From: Candidatus Tectimicrobiota bacterium
GTDB taxonomy: Bacteria; JACPUC01
Length of the DNA stretch: 64,000 nt
NCBI GenBank assembly: GCA_016192455.1
Contig: JACPUC010000010.1
Location: forward strand, 1-64,000
Reading direction: 5' to 3'
Shown here: positions 39,906-49,504 of the stretch, one piece after another
Position numbering within the stretch: position 1 is the stretch's first letter
Layout: every line of letters starts with the position of its first letter
Notes under the pieces: model-generated
The model's database searches: none
What the model was told of the DNA's origin: nothing
The model's input: only the letters and a program-made list of their open reading frames with translations
Program-made: the position numbers and the translations under genes

Positions 39906-40380
39906 CGTCTCCCTCTCGTCTTCCCAAAACTCGCCCCGTCACCTGATGGTGCCGTCCACAACCGCGGCGACGCACCGTCAACCTGCCCGCCTCCTCCCCC
40001 CCATTCCTGATGCTCGGAGACCAGACTCTCGTGGCCTTGCCGTAGTACCCCCTCCGCCGCTGCCTGGCACGCCCTGATCCGCAGTGCGGAGAGGAGCTCC
40101 CCGCGCGTGTTTCGCGCCGCACCTTCCGGCGACAGCCACAAGGCCACCCAAGCGCGGCGCCGATCGACGCAGCGTTGGCACGGGGAATGGAGCCACCCTA
40201 CCATGTCCGGCCGGGCAGCGTCAATCACCTGGCCGGGTAGCGTCAAGAGAGGCTCGCGGGAAAGGCTAAAAGAGGGAAGGAGGGCGCGGAGGGGCATCCC
40301 AGGAGGGAGGATTCGTCACCCCCGATTTCCGCACCGGCTGGTCTCGCCTCAAGCACAGGAGGGGAGAGGCGCCGGGGGGA
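39906..40380. other. Intergenic region upstream of the aromatic cluster
   Basis: About 475 bases between the formyltransferase stop and the BamA-like start. It should hold the promoter of the aromatic cluster. I see one pair of direct repeats (40209-40246) and no supported gene. Confidence 0.5.
40209..40246 (-). repeat. Direct repeats upstream of the aromatic cluster
   Basis: Two copies of a 16-bp unit, GGCCGGGCAGCGTCAA and GGCCGGGTAGCGTCAA, with a 22-bp period (two helical turns). They lie about 300 bases before the BamA-like start. A regulator binding as a tandem dimer would fit; the distance is long for a simple operator. Confidence 0.5.
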
Positions 40381-41373
40381 TTAGAGCTCGCTGCTCACGA
40401 GGCGCAGCTCTTCCATGACCTCGCCAGCTTGAACCCGTTCGATGCACGCGAAATCCCTGCCGCCGAGCAAGTAGTCGGCGTCGCGCTGCACGATCTCCAG
40501 CCGCACCGCGTGGTCGCCCGCCTGCACCACGAGACCGGCCGAGTCCGTGGCGAGGACCTTTCCCGGCAGCGCCTTCCGCCCTTCCTTGCGCCATTCCTCC
40601 AGCAGCCGGGAGGGAACAGGGCTGAGACAGGCCTTGAAGACGAACAGGACACCGTCGCGAAAACGCGTCCGCGCGCCGACATTCGGATTACAGGCGCGCA
40701 CCAAGTTGACGATGGCTTGGGCGCGGCCATGCCAGTTGATGTTGAAGTCGTTCTGACTCGGCCGGCGCTGGTAGGCCATGGCGGTGACGCCTTGGGGCCG
40801 ACGCGGCAACTGCGTGGGGTGCGCCTCGAGGAGGTCCATGACCTCGCGGACCATTTCGACGGCAACCACGTCGAGACGGCGCGCCAGGGTTCCCCAGGTG
40901 TCGTGCACCAAGATCGGCAGGCGGTGTTGGAGCACGATGTCGCCGCTGTCGAAGGTCTCCTCCATGAGGTGGATGGTGAGCCCGGTTTCGAGGTCCCCGT
41001 CGTGCAGCGCCCAGAAGTACGGATCAGGCCCACGGTGCAGCGGCAGTAACGAGGGGTGCCAGTTCAATGCCCCCAGGCGGGGGAGGCGCAGGACCTCCGG
41101 AGGCAGGCGGTGCTGGTAGGCGATGGAGAAAATGATGTCAGCCCGGCATTCATGGCGCAGCCAGGCGAGGAATTGCCGGCTGCGCAGATCAGCCGGGGCC
41201 TGGGTCGGGATACCCATTGCCTCGGCGAGTGTCAACAGATCGGCATCCACGTCTCCTTCCTGGGCGGAGACCACGAGGCCGGTGACGGCGGCCCCGCGCT
41301 CCAGGAGTTGATCCAAACAAAGGGCTGTCACCTCGCCGCTGCCGAACAGGACAATGCGAAACTCCTGGGCCAT
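40381..41373 (-). CDS. Formyltransferase-family protein (Fmt/ArnA-like)
   Basis: 330 aa. N-terminal formyl_transf domain with the catalytic triad Asn104, His106 (LNWHPSLLPLHRGPDPYFWAL) and Asp142 (EETFDSGDIVLQ), followed by a C-terminal Fmt_C-like domain with the ACNPNVGARTRF stretch. True methionyl-tRNA formyltransferase usually stands beside def, which is not here. The substrate could be a sugar-nucleotide amine, an amino acid or tRNA. Transcribed alone; GGAGGGG precedes the ATG. A long non-coding region separates it from ftsE, which runs the other way. Confidence 0.85.
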   Translation of the reverse strand: MAQEFRIVLFGSGEVTALCLDQLLERGAAVTGLVVSAQEGDVDADLLTLAEAMGIPTQAPADLRSRQFLAWLRHECRADIIFSIAYQHRLPPEVLRLPRLGALNWHPSLLPLHRGPDPYFWALHDGDLETGLTIHLMEETFDSGDIVLQHRLPILVHDTWGTLARRLDVVAVEMVREVMDLLEAHPTQLPRRPQGVTAMAYQRRPSQNDFNINWHGRAQAIVNLVRACNPNVGARTRFRDGVLFVFKACLSPVPSRLLEEWRKEGRKALPGKVLATDSAGLVVQAGDHAVRLEIVQRDADYLLGGRDFACIERVQAGEVMEELRLVSSEL

Positions 41374-41984
41374 ACCACCCCTCCAGAGGCCCGCCGCCGG
41401 GGACGGCCTCTCGCCTTGCGCAGGCTCACGACAAGCCTTACCTCGCTAGACCACGAGCTGTGGGAATCACGCTACGGCGCAACGGCGGACTCAGCGGGGA
41501 GAGGTCCAAGATAGACCTCCCGACCCTCTCCGCGTCGAGAGCCGACGCCGATCCCTATCTGCGCCGCGGCGGCCTCCTCTGCTCTCCTCCCGGCACAAGC
41601 TGCAAGGCCCGGCCGGGGGGAAGCTCTCCTTGCGGAGACGGTCGCCGCGCGCGGATCAATCCGTGGCGAGGAAGATCACCGTTATCGCTCTGGAGGATGC
41701 GTCAAGGTGAAGATGCCCCCCTTCCTCCGTGGGCTGGGTGGGATCTTTCACGGTTTTGTGACATCTTTGTAAAGGCAAGAACCGTACCACCCGTGGAGCC
41801 GCGAAGGCATTGTTCGACTGGCTTGATTTTCCTTGCTGTTGGCGCCGCTACGGCGATAGAATTTTGACGCACTGCGGCGGCGGAACCCCCGCCACGCCAG
41901 GTTGCCGAATCCTGGAACAGGATGCCTCGAGCCGCAGGTCGCAACTGCTTCGTCCTCGGTTGTCGCAATAGGTGGCGCACCTTG
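41374..41984. other. Divergent intergenic region before ftsE
   Basis: About 610 bases. It holds the promoters of the formyltransferase gene (minus) and of the ftsE operon (plus). Apart from the candidate promoter at 41833-41862, I see no gene and no strong repeat. Confidence 0.5.
41833..41862 (+). promoter_or_regulatory. Candidate sigma70 promoter of the ftsEX operon
   Basis: TTGCTG (41833-41838), an 18-bp spacer and TAGAAT (41857-41862), about 120 nt upstream of the ftsE ATG. Both hexamers are good for GC-rich DNA. Confidence 0.45.
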
Positions 41985-42689
41985 ATGTCCGAGCCAAGCC
42001 CCGCTTTCCAGTACTGTGACGTCTACCTCGCCGGCGTGCGGAAGGCGTTCGGCCCACGCCAGCCGGTGCTCGTCGAGGTGACGCTGGACGTCCTGCACGG
42101 GGAGTTCGTGCTCCTGACCGGCCCCAGCGGCGCCGGAAAATCGACGCTCCTGCGCCTCCTCCATGGCGAGCTCCGTCCCGATGCCGGCGAGGCCGTGGTC
42201 CTGGGGACCGACCTCGCGACGCTGCGCGCCTCGCAGGTGCACCTGCTGCGCCGCCAGGTGGGCATGATCTTCCAGGACTTCAAGCTCTTGCCCCGGCGCA
42301 CCCTCTTCGACAACGTCGCCCTTGGCCTGCGGGTCCTCGGGCAGCCGCGCCGCGCCATCGAGCGGCGCGTGCGCCACCTCCTCCATTGGGTGGGCCTGGG
42401 GCGCAGGGTTGCTGACTACCCCGGCTCGCTCTCCGGCGGCGAGCAGCAACGCGCCGCCGTGGCGCGCGCCGTCGCGGCGGAGCCGCGCCTCCTGCTGGCT
42501 GATGAACCGACGGGCAACCTCGACGCGGCGAACGCCCTCGACATCCTGCAGCTCCTCAGCGAGCTGAATCTGCGCGGCACCACGGTGCTCCTCGCCAGCC
42601 ACGATGCGTCGCTGCAGCAGCACCTCGAGGCCCGCGTCATGACCCTTGAGCACGGCAAGGTGTTGGGGAGCCATGGGGCGAACCGCTAG
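41985..42689 (+). CDS. ftsE: Cell division ATP-binding protein FtsE
   Basis: 234 aa from MSEPSPAF. Walker A GPSGAGKST (about 46-54), Q-loop IFQDFKLLPRRT, signature LSGGEQQR (about 149) and Walker B LLLADEPTGNLD (about 169), with the H-loop ASHD. The FQDFKLL stretch is characteristic of FtsE. With FtsX it forms an ABC-type complex at the septum that switches on peptidoglycan hydrolases through EnvC-like partners. The ftsX gene overlaps its end by 17 nt, and envC and ctpA follow. Confidence 0.93.
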   Translation: MSEPSPAFQYCDVYLAGVRKAFGPRQPVLVEVTLDVLHGEFVLLTGPSGAGKSTLLRLLHGELRPDAGEAVVLGTDLATLRASQVHLLRRQVGMIFQDFKLLPRRTLFDNVALGLRVLGQPRRAIERRVRHLLHWVGLGRRVADYPGSLSGGEQQRAAVARAVAAEPRLLLADEPTGNLDAANALDILQLLSELNLRGTTVLLASHDASLQQHLEARVMTLEHGKVLGSHGANR

Positions 42690-43590
42690 CCGCACCTCCT
42701 CCTACCTCTCCGAGATCGTCGCGAACCTGCGGGCCGCCTCGGGCTCAAGTCTGGCCGCGGTGCTCACCATCGCCGCGGTCGTCGCCATCTTCGGGGCGCT
42801 GGTGATGCTGCGGGCGACCCTCGATGAGACCGCCCGCGTTTGGGAGCGGCTGACGCCGGTCGTCCTCTTCCTCGAGGAGAACCTGCCGCTGCCGGAGGTG
42901 CGAGCGCTGCGGACGCGCCTGCGACGCCAGCCGGGCGTGCTGGAGATCGAGTTCATCAGCAAGGAGGAGGCGCTCCAGGAGTTCCAGGACGCCTCCCTGC
43001 CGGGTCGTGCCGCGGCGCGCGAGGCGCTGGCATGGCTTGAGGGCAACCCGCTGCCGGCTTCCCTGGTGCTGCGCTACGACCAGGGGGCGCCCAACGCGCC
43101 GGCGGCGCGGGACCTCGTTGCCGAGCTCGCCACCTGGCCCGGCATCGAAGAAGTCGCAACGGGCGCCGACGCCGGCGCTCCGGCAAGGCGCCTGCGCTAC
43201 GCCTTCGGTCCCCTCGCCAGAACCATGGGCGGTCTGCTGGCCCTTGGCCTGCTCGTCGTGGTTGTGAACACGGTGCGGCTGACGATCGCGGCGCGCGGCG
43301 AAGAGGTCGCCATCATGCGCCTTGTCGGCGCCTCGCCGATGTTCATCCGCCTGCCGCTGCTCTGCGAGGGGATGCTCCAGGCGCTGGCGGGGGCGCTCCT
43401 GGCCATCGTTTTCCTTGCAGGGCTGGCGGCCGCCTGGCCGGCCCAACTTCTGCCGCTCCTCCCGGCCGGGGCCGCGCCGCCGCACCTCCAGGTCTTGCCA
43501 CTCTGGCATGCCGTGGGCCTGGTCGCCGCCGCCGCCGCGCTCGGCGTGGTCGGCGGCTTCGTCGCCGTGCGCTGCTACCTGAAGGTGTGA
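42673..43590 (+). CDS. ftsX: Cell division protein FtsX
   Basis: 305-aa membrane partner of FtsE. One N-terminal helix (SLAAVLTIAAVVAIFGALVML) is followed by the extracellular domain that contacts EnvC (RLRRQPGVLEIEFISKEEAL), then three C-terminal helices with the conserved EEVAIMRLVGASPMFIRLP loop. ATG at 42673 overlaps ftsE. The stop TGA overlaps the envC start by one base, so the three proteins are made together. Confidence 0.93.
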   Translation: MGRTASRTSSYLSEIVANLRAASGSSLAAVLTIAAVVAIFGALVMLRATLDETARVWERLTPVVLFLEENLPLPEVRALRTRLRRQPGVLEIEFISKEEALQEFQDASLPGRAAAREALAWLEGNPLPASLVLRYDQGAPNAPAARDLVAELATWPGIEEVATGADAGAPARRLRYAFGPLARTMGGLLALGLLVVVVNTVRLTIAARGEEVAIMRLVGASPMFIRLPLLCEGMLQALAGALLAIVFLAGLAAAWPAQLLPLLPAGAAPPHLQVLPLWHAVGLVAAAAALGVVGGFVAVRCYLKV

Positions 43591-45161
43591 TGATGCGCTC
43601 GCTGCCCATCCAGCCCGGCCCGCCGATCTCCCGCGACCCTGCCGCGGGGCGCGTGGCGAGGAGGGGGCGCTGGGGCCCGGCGCTCCTCGTCATGCTGCTC
43701 GTCACGGCTGGGGCGTGGTCCGGGGGCGATTTCCACGGTCTTGCCGAGACCCGGACGCTTCCGTCACCCGGCGGCGCGCTTGCGGGCGGCGAGGGTCAGG
43801 GAGAGGCCGCCGCGGCGCGAGTCGCGGCAACGCCGCCCGCCGGCGAGCTCAGCCGGGAGGCGCAGGCCGAGCAGCGCCTCCGCCTGCGCCAGCGCCGCGC
43901 CGCGCGGCGCGAACGGCTGGAGCGCGTCCTCGCGGAGCGCGGCGCGCTCGAGCAGGACCTGGCGACCCTCCAGCGGCGCATCCTCGAGACGGAGCGCGAG
44001 CTGGCAGTCTTCGCCGGCGATCTCGCGGAGCACCAGCGCGCCCTGCGCGGGCTGGAGGAGCACGCCGCGCGGCTGCGCCGCGGCGGGGGTCTCCTGCGGG
44101 AGCGGCTGGGCCAGGGCCTGCGGCGTCTCTACAAGGAGTACAAGCTCGACGCCCTCCACCCCGGGGGAGAATTGCGCGCCGCCCGCCTGCTTCGCCAGGC
44201 GCGCTACGCGGCAGAGGTCGCCGGAGCCGATCTTCAGCTTCTCTACACCTACCAGGCGGCGCGCGACGCGCTGCGCGCAGCCCAGGAGCGCTTCGCCGAG
44301 CGCACCGCGGCGATTGAGACGCTGCGACAGACTTCAGCGGAGAGGCTCCGCGAGCTTGTCGATCTCAGACGCCGCAAGGAGCAGCTCCTCGTCGCCCTCG
44401 TCGATGAGCGCAGCGAGATCGTGGCCAGCATCCAGGACTTCGACACGGCCCTCGCCCGGCTGGGGGAGCCCGCAGAAGCGCCTTCTCCCCCACCCGACGC
44501 CGCGCCGCAGCCCCCTCTGGCGCACCCCGACGGCGAGGCGACGCCGGGCGCGGCGCGCAGGGAGACGCCGGCCGCCGCGGCCGAGGACTTCGCCGCCCTG
44601 AAGGGCACGCTTCCCTGGCCGGCCACCGGCCGCCTTCTGCCCCGACCGCCGATCGCCGGCCTGCCGGCGCTCCCCGATTCTCCGACCGCCCAAGAGGCGC
44701 CCCGAGCTGCAGAAGGCGCGCCGCCCCAGGCGCCGGGAACGACGCCGGCGCCCAACCTGAACGGCGGCGCCAACGGCGCTCCGCAGGCGCGGCAGGAAAC
44801 CGGCGCCGCGGCCGGGTCCCTCGCCCTCCACAAGCGCGAGGCGCGCCTGCAGAGCATCCAGATCAGCGTCGAGCCTGGAGCGCCGGTCCGCAGTGTCGCG
44901 CCCGGCGTGGTCCAATTCGCGGACCTCTTGCCCGGCTACGGTAAGCTCTTGATCATTCACCATGGGAAGGGTTATCATTCATTATATGCAAACCTTGGAA
45001 CGATCCTGGTGCGAGTAGGTGATCAGGTTGAGACACTGCAGCTCGTAGGTGAAGCGGTACGACAACCTGCCACGCCGCCACCTGCCCTCTATTTTGAGTT
45101 ACGGTTCCATGGTATTCCGGAGAACCCGCTTCATTGGCTTGCGGACAAACCAGCCTCATGA
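43590..45161 (+). CDS. envC: EnvC-like murein hydrolase activator with coiled coil and degenerate LytM domain
   Basis: About 523 aa. N-terminal signal/anchor (PALLVMLLVTAGAWSGG), then a long coiled coil (about 85-290, rich in REQ and L heptads), a Pro/Ala-rich linker (about 290-420) and a C-terminal M23/LytM domain (GYGKLLIIHHGKGYHSLYANL, then LYFELRFHG). The zinc-binding His and Asp residues of active LytM enzymes are not all in place, as in E. coli EnvC, which activates amidases instead of cutting peptidoglycan. The coiled coil would bind FtsX. The start is the first or second ATG at 43590/43593. Confidence 0.87.
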   Translation: MMRSLPIQPGPPISRDPAAGRVARRGRWGPALLVMLLVTAGAWSGGDFHGLAETRTLPSPGGALAGGEGQGEAAAARVAATPPAGELSREAQAEQRLRLRQRRAARRERLERVLAERGALEQDLATLQRRILETERELAVFAGDLAEHQRALRGLEEHAARLRRGGGLLRERLGQGLRRLYKEYKLDALHPGGELRAARLLRQARYAAEVAGADLQLLYTYQAARDALRAAQERFAERTAAIETLRQTSAERLRELVDLRRRKEQLLVALVDERSEIVASIQDFDTALARLGEPAEAPSPPPDAAPQPPLAHPDGEATPGAARRETPAAAAEDFAALKGTLPWPATGRLLPRPPIAGLPALPDSPTAQEAPRAAEGAPPQAPGTTPAPNLNGGANGAPQARQETGAAAGSLALHKREARLQSIQISVEPGAPVRSVAPGVVQFADLLPGYGKLLIIHHGKGYHSLYANLGTILVRVGDQVETLQLVGEAVRQPATPPPALYFELRFHGIPENPLHWLADKPAS

Positions 45162-45186
45162 ATCGGGGACGGTGGAGGGTCCGACA

Positions 45187-46623
45187 ATGAGTCCCAGACA
45201 AGGCGTCAAGCGCGTCTTACGATCCGGCTTGGTGGTGGTGGTGCTCGCCACCCTCCTGGCGGGGATCACGGCAGGGGTGGTGCTGGCCAAGAGCAGCACG
45301 TATGAGAGCCTGCGGATTTTCTCTGAAGTCCTCCAGCTCGTGCAGTCGAACTACGTGGAGGAGGTGAACAGCGAAGAGCTTCTGCAAGGCTCCATCCGTG
45401 GCATGCTGCGCACCCTCGATCCGCACACGAGCTTCATGCCGCCGGAGATGTTCAAAGAGATGCAGGTGGAGACGGAAGGGAGCTTTGGCGGCCTGGGCAT
45501 CGAGATCACCGTGCGTGATGATCAGCTCACCGTGGTGGCGCCGATCTCCGGCACGCCGGCGGACCGCGCCGGCATCATGCCGGACGACCGCATCATCAAG
45601 GTGGACGGCCAACTCACCAAGAACCTCACGCTCCTCGATGCAGTGCGGCGCATGCGCGGCCCCAAGGGGACCAGCGTCACCATCACGGTGAGGCGCCCCA
45701 ATGAGTTCGAGGCGAAGGACTTCACCCTCACCCGCGATGTCATTCCCATTCGCAGCGTGCGCGCCGAGCTCCTTGAGAAAACCATCGGCTACGTGCGCCT
45801 CACCAACTTCCAGAAGACCAGCACTGATGAGCTGGACAAAGCCCTCCAATCGATGCGGGTGGAGGGGATGACCTCGATCATCCTTGACCTGCGCAACAAC
45901 CCCGGCGGGCTGCTGAACCAGGCGGTCGCCGTCGCCGAGCGCTTCCTCCCGAAGGGGACCTTGATCGTCACCACGAAGGGGCGGAAAGCGAACCAGGACC
46001 TGGTGTACCGGGCTAACTACGACGGCATCGTCTATGACGAGCCGATGATCGCCCTGGTCAACGCCGGCAGCGCCAGCGCGGCGGAGATCGTGGGAGGAGC
46101 GCTCCAGGACCACAATCGGGCGGTGCTCATCGGCGAGCGCAGCTTCGGCAAAGGCTCGGTGCAGACCATCCTGCCGCTGTCGAACGGCTCCGGCCTGCGC
46201 CTCACCACGGCCCGCTACTACACGCCGAGTGGGCGCGTCATCCACAACGAGGGGATCACGCCAAGTATCGTCGTCGCACTGAAGCCGGCCGCCAAGCCGG
46301 AAAAGGGAAGCCCGCAACCGCCCGTCATCCGCGAGCGAGATCTGGAGCGTCGCTTCAAGGGCCTGGAAGAGGAGCAGGTTGAGCCGGAAGAGCCACAGGG
46401 TGAACAACCAGCCGGCGAAGCGCCAGGCGCGCAGCGGGAGAAAAAAAAGGAGACCACCTCGGAGAGCGACGGCGACAAGGCCAAGCCCCGCTCCCGGCGC
46501 GATTTCAGCCTCGACCTTGAGAAGGATGTGCAGCTTCGCCGTGCCGTTGAGCTCCTGAAGAGCTGGCAGATCTTCATGCGCAAGCAGCCCGGGCAGATGA
46601 CCACGAAAGCAGAGGCGCAATGA
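45187..46623 (+). CDS. ctpA: C-terminal processing protease (S41 family)
   Basis: 478 aa periplasmic Ser/Lys protease. Signal/anchor at about 10-35 (LVVVVLATLLAGITAGVVLA), PDZ domain at about 90-170 (GSFGGLGIEITVRDDQLTVV), then the protease core with LDLRNNPGGLLNQAV, catalytic Ser in GSASAAE (Ser295/297) and Lys322 in RSFGKGSVQ. The C-terminal 100 residues are charged and low-complexity (EEEQVEPEEPQGEQP, a KKKE run). The gene order ftsE-ftsX-envC-ctpA-yibQ recurs in Proteobacteria and relatives. Family members trim hydrolases or their partners, consistent with septal peptidoglycan control. Confidence 0.93.
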   Translation: MSPRQGVKRVLRSGLVVVVLATLLAGITAGVVLAKSSTYESLRIFSEVLQLVQSNYVEEVNSEELLQGSIRGMLRTLDPHTSFMPPEMFKEMQVETEGSFGGLGIEITVRDDQLTVVAPISGTPADRAGIMPDDRIIKVDGQLTKNLTLLDAVRRMRGPKGTSVTITVRRPNEFEAKDFTLTRDVIPIRSVRAELLEKTIGYVRLTNFQKTSTDELDKALQSMRVEGMTSIILDLRNNPGGLLNQAVAVAERFLPKGTLIVTTKGRKANQDLVYRANYDGIVYDEPMIALVNAGSASAAEIVGGALQDHNRAVLIGERSFGKGSVQTILPLSNGSGLRLTTARYYTPSGRVIHNEGITPSIVVALKPAAKPEKGSPQPPVIRERDLERRFKGLEEEQVEPEEPQGEQPAGEAPGAQREKKKETTSESDGDKAKPRSRRDFSLDLEKDVQLRRAVELLKSWQIFMRKQPGQMTTKAEAQ

Positions 46624-46982
46624 GTTCCTTGCCGGACATCGCCGCGCGCTGCCAGTGAGGCGTGACAAGCGAGGCTGGGAACGTGGCAGGGGTGGAGACG
46701 CTTCGGCCGCGGGAGCAGACGATCCCCGACCCCTTCCCGGGTGTGCGAGGCGCGGCAACGCTTGACAAGGGCGCCAGGCGGCGCGGGGGGGGCCTCGCAG
46801 GCGAGCTCCCGCATCGAGGGGCGCAAAGAGCGCCGCAGGTGGAACGGCGCGCCCGACGCGCGCCCTCCCTGAGCCTCCTCACCTTCGGGGAGTCGAAACC
46901 CTGTCCATGACGCCGCAGCCGAGGGTTCGTCCCTCGCGCTGCCGCATCCTCCTCCCAGCACCTCTCGCTCCGTCGGTCGGCA
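46624..46982. other. Intergenic region between ctpA and yibQ
   Basis: About 360 bases of GC-rich DNA with no supported gene, clear hairpin or promoter that I can identify. Confidence 0.4.
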
Positions 46983-48320
46983 GTGGCGCTGCACCAGTTC
47001 CTCCGTCAAGCTGTCTCGCATACCGCGCCCGCCGTCAAGGTCCGCCTGGACCAGGTATGGTCACACTGGCAGGCCCTCAGCGCTCCTCGCCGGCGTTCCG
47101 CCTCGGCCCTCGCCCTGCTCCTCGCCCTGCTGCTGGTCAGCGCCGGCTTCGCCGCTCTGCGCTCCGGGTCAGTCACGGCTCCGGCGCAGCACGACGCCCC
47201 TGCGGAAGCGCCAACAGCCCGGTTCACGCCCCGGCTCGACATGGAGGCGGTGGCGTCGCCCGCCGAACAGCCTCCAGCCGCTCCCCCTGCCGGCGGGATT
47301 GCGCCATTGCCAGATGCTCAACCTAACGCCGCCCTCCGTGAGAAGGCCGTTGAGGAGGGCTTCACCCATGCGGCAGCCGGCGGAGCCGCCAGCGGTCCCC
47401 TTGCCCGGCCATCCCTCAGCCGTTCTCCGGCGCAACTCCTGCGGGCCGCACCGGCGCAGCCGCCCCCCCTGCCGGGTGCGGCCCCCGGCCTGCCAGCCGA
47501 CCTCTCTCGGAACGCCGCGGCGCCACTCCGCCCCGAGCCGCAGCGCTGGGCTTCGGCGGCAGGCGCGGGCGCGCCGCTGAACCTGTACCAACCGCGCGCC
47601 GCCGCCTTGCCGGTGCTGCCGGGTGATGGCGGCGCATCTCCCGCGGCGCCGCCACCGCCTCCACGCGTCGCCATCCTCATCGACGACATCGGCTGGGACC
47701 TCGCCACCCTGCGGCGCTTCCTGGCGCTCGACGCCGATCTCTCCTACGCCGTCCTGCCGCAGCTCGAGAAGAGCCGGGAAGCGGCCCTGACCATTGCGGC
47801 CACGGGGCATGAGGTGCTCCTCCACCTGCCGATGGAGCCGCATGAGTACCCCGACCAGGACCCCGGCCGGGGCGCGCTGCTGCTGGCGATGGAACGCGAG
47901 GAGTTGCGGGCGAACTTCCTCAGCTCCCTGCAGAGCGTGCCGATGCGGGTGGGCGTGAACAACCACATGGGATCCCGGTTCACCGAGAACAAGGAGCGCA
48001 TGAGCTACGTCTTGTCGCTCGTGAAGGCGGAGGGATTGTTCTTCGTTGACAGCCTCACGACGCCGCGGTCGGTGGCGCTCCAAGAGGCGCGGCAGATCGG
48101 CCTGCGCGCCATGGCCCGGCACGTTTTCCTCGATCACGAAGTCGGCCTCGAGGGGACGCTGGCGCAAGTTGAGCGGCTCATCCGCCTCGCCGAGCGCCAC
48201 GGCAGCGCCCTCGGCATCGGCCACCCCCACCCGACGACGCTGCAGGCGCTTCAGGAGACCCTGCCGACGTTGCGGCGCCGCGGCGTGCGCATTGTTCCTG
48301 TCTCCTCCCTCCTTGACTGA
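46983..48320 (+). CDS. YibQ-type divergent polysaccharide deacetylase
   Basis: 445 aa, GTG start at 46983. A transmembrane segment at about 41-60 (ASALALLLALLLVSAGFAAL) is followed by a Pro/Ala-rich linker and, from about residue 225, the divergent polysaccharide deacetylase domain: VAILIDDIGWDLATLRRFL, GHEVLLHLPMEPHEYP, GVNNHMGSRFTE and a C-terminal GIGHPHPTTL. The conserved Asp and His residues of the NodB-like metal site are kept. Exact substrate is not known for this family; the location after envC and ctpA supports an envelope role. Confidence 0.87.
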   Translation: MALHQFLRQAVSHTAPAVKVRLDQVWSHWQALSAPRRRSASALALLLALLLVSAGFAALRSGSVTAPAQHDAPAEAPTARFTPRLDMEAVASPAEQPPAAPPAGGIAPLPDAQPNAALREKAVEEGFTHAAAGGAASGPLARPSLSRSPAQLLRAAPAQPPPLPGAAPGLPADLSRNAAAPLRPEPQRWASAAGAGAPLNLYQPRAAALPVLPGDGGASPAAPPPPPRVAILIDDIGWDLATLRRFLALDADLSYAVLPQLEKSREAALTIAATGHEVLLHLPMEPHEYPDQDPGRGALLLAMEREELRANFLSSLQSVPMRVGVNNHMGSRFTENKERMSYVLSLVKAEGLFFVDSLTTPRSVALQEARQIGLRAMARHVFLDHEVGLEGTLAQVERLIRLAERHGSALGIGHPHPTTLQALQETLPTLRRRGVRIVPVSSLLD

Positions 48321-48403
48321 GCTGGGCGAACCTGCGAGGCTGAGCGCGACTGGCGCGGCGGCGCCGGTGCGCCACCTTGACGATGGCTGAAGAGGCTCAC
48401 GGC

Positions 48404-49471
48404 ATGTTGGTGCTGGCGCTGGAGACCTCCTGCGACGAGACGGCGGCCGGCATCGTCGAGGATGGCTGCCGCATCCGCGCCAATGTCGTCGCCTCGCAGA
48501 TTGAGCTGCACCGGTCTTACGGCGGCGTGGTGCCGGAATTGGCCTGCCGCAGCCACCTGACGAACCTGCCGACGGTCATCGACGCCGCCCTCGAGGAGGC
48601 CGGGGTGCGCCTGGCGGAGATCGACGTGCTGGCGGCGACCCTCGGCCCCGGGCTGATCGGCGCGCTCCTCGTCGGCCTGTCGATGGCGAAGGCGATGGCC
48701 TTCGCCCTGCGCAAACCCCTCGTCGGCGTCAACCACCTGGCGGGCCACATCTACGCCGCCTTCCTCACCCAGCCGCCGCCCACCTTCCCGTTCGTCGCCC
48801 TGGTCGTCTCCGGCGGCCACACCGACCTCTACCTCGTTGCCGAGCATGGATGCTTCCAGACCCTGGGTCGGACACGCGACGACGCCGCCGGCGAGGCCTT
48901 CGACAAGGTGGCCAAGCTCCTCGCCTTGGGCTACCCCGGCGGGCCGATCATCGACCGCCTGGCGACGCGGGGCCGCCCCGACGCCGTCGCCTTCCCGCGC
49001 GCCATGCTGGCCCCGGGCAACTACGAGTTCAGTTTCAGCGGTCTGAAGACGGCGGTGCGGCAGCACCTCCTGCGCGCGGAGGAGGCCGCTGGTCTGCCGG
49101 TGGAGGACATCGCCGCCAGCTTCCAGGAGGCGGTGATCGACGTTCTCGTGACCAAGACGATGGACGCCGTGCAGCACACCGGCGTGCGCTCCCTGGCGGT
49201 GGTCGGCGGCGTCGCCGCCAACTCCGGGTTGCGGGGTCGCTTGGCGGAAGTCGCGGCGCGGCAGGGAGTGCAGCTCACCATCCCGCCCCCCGAGCTCTGC
49301 ACCGACAACGCCGCCATGTGCGCCAGCGCCGCCTACTACTGCTACCGCGCCGCGCCGGAGCGCGTTGCCGCCGGCGAAGGCGATGCCTGGCTGCGGCTGG
49401 ACGCCAAGGCCACCCTGCCGCTGCGGAGCTGGAGCACGGCGCGCAGCGGGGATGGCGCGGCGACGCGGTGA
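48404..49471 (+). CDS. tsaD: tRNA N6-adenosine threonylcarbamoyltransferase
   Basis: 355 aa, essential cytoplasmic enzyme of the t6A modification of ANN-decoding tRNAs, working with TsaB, TsaE and TsaC. Kae1/Qri7 motifs are intact: LALETSCDETAAGIV, VPELACRSHLTNL, metal-binding His pair in NHLAGHIYA (about 112 and 116), SGGHTDLY, and VVGGVAANSGLR near the C-terminus with CTDNAAMC. ATG at 48404 starts the family sequence; 48383 is a longer alternative. Not obviously co-regulated with the envelope genes before it. Confidence 0.94.
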   Translation: MLVLALETSCDETAAGIVEDGCRIRANVVASQIELHRSYGGVVPELACRSHLTNLPTVIDAALEEAGVRLAEIDVLAATLGPGLIGALLVGLSMAKAMAFALRKPLVGVNHLAGHIYAAFLTQPPPTFPFVALVVSGGHTDLYLVAEHGCFQTLGRTRDDAAGEAFDKVAKLLALGYPGGPIIDRLATRGRPDAVAFPRAMLAPGNYEFSFSGLKTAVRQHLLRAEEAAGLPVEDIAASFQEAVIDVLVTKTMDAVQHTGVRSLAVVGGVAANSGLRGRLAEVAARQGVQLTIPPPELCTDNAAMCASAAYYCYRAAPERVAAGEGDAWLRLDAKATLPLRSWSTARSGDGAATR

Positions 49472-49504
49472 TGCTGCCACGTTCCGTCACCCGCGGGAGA
49501 GACC

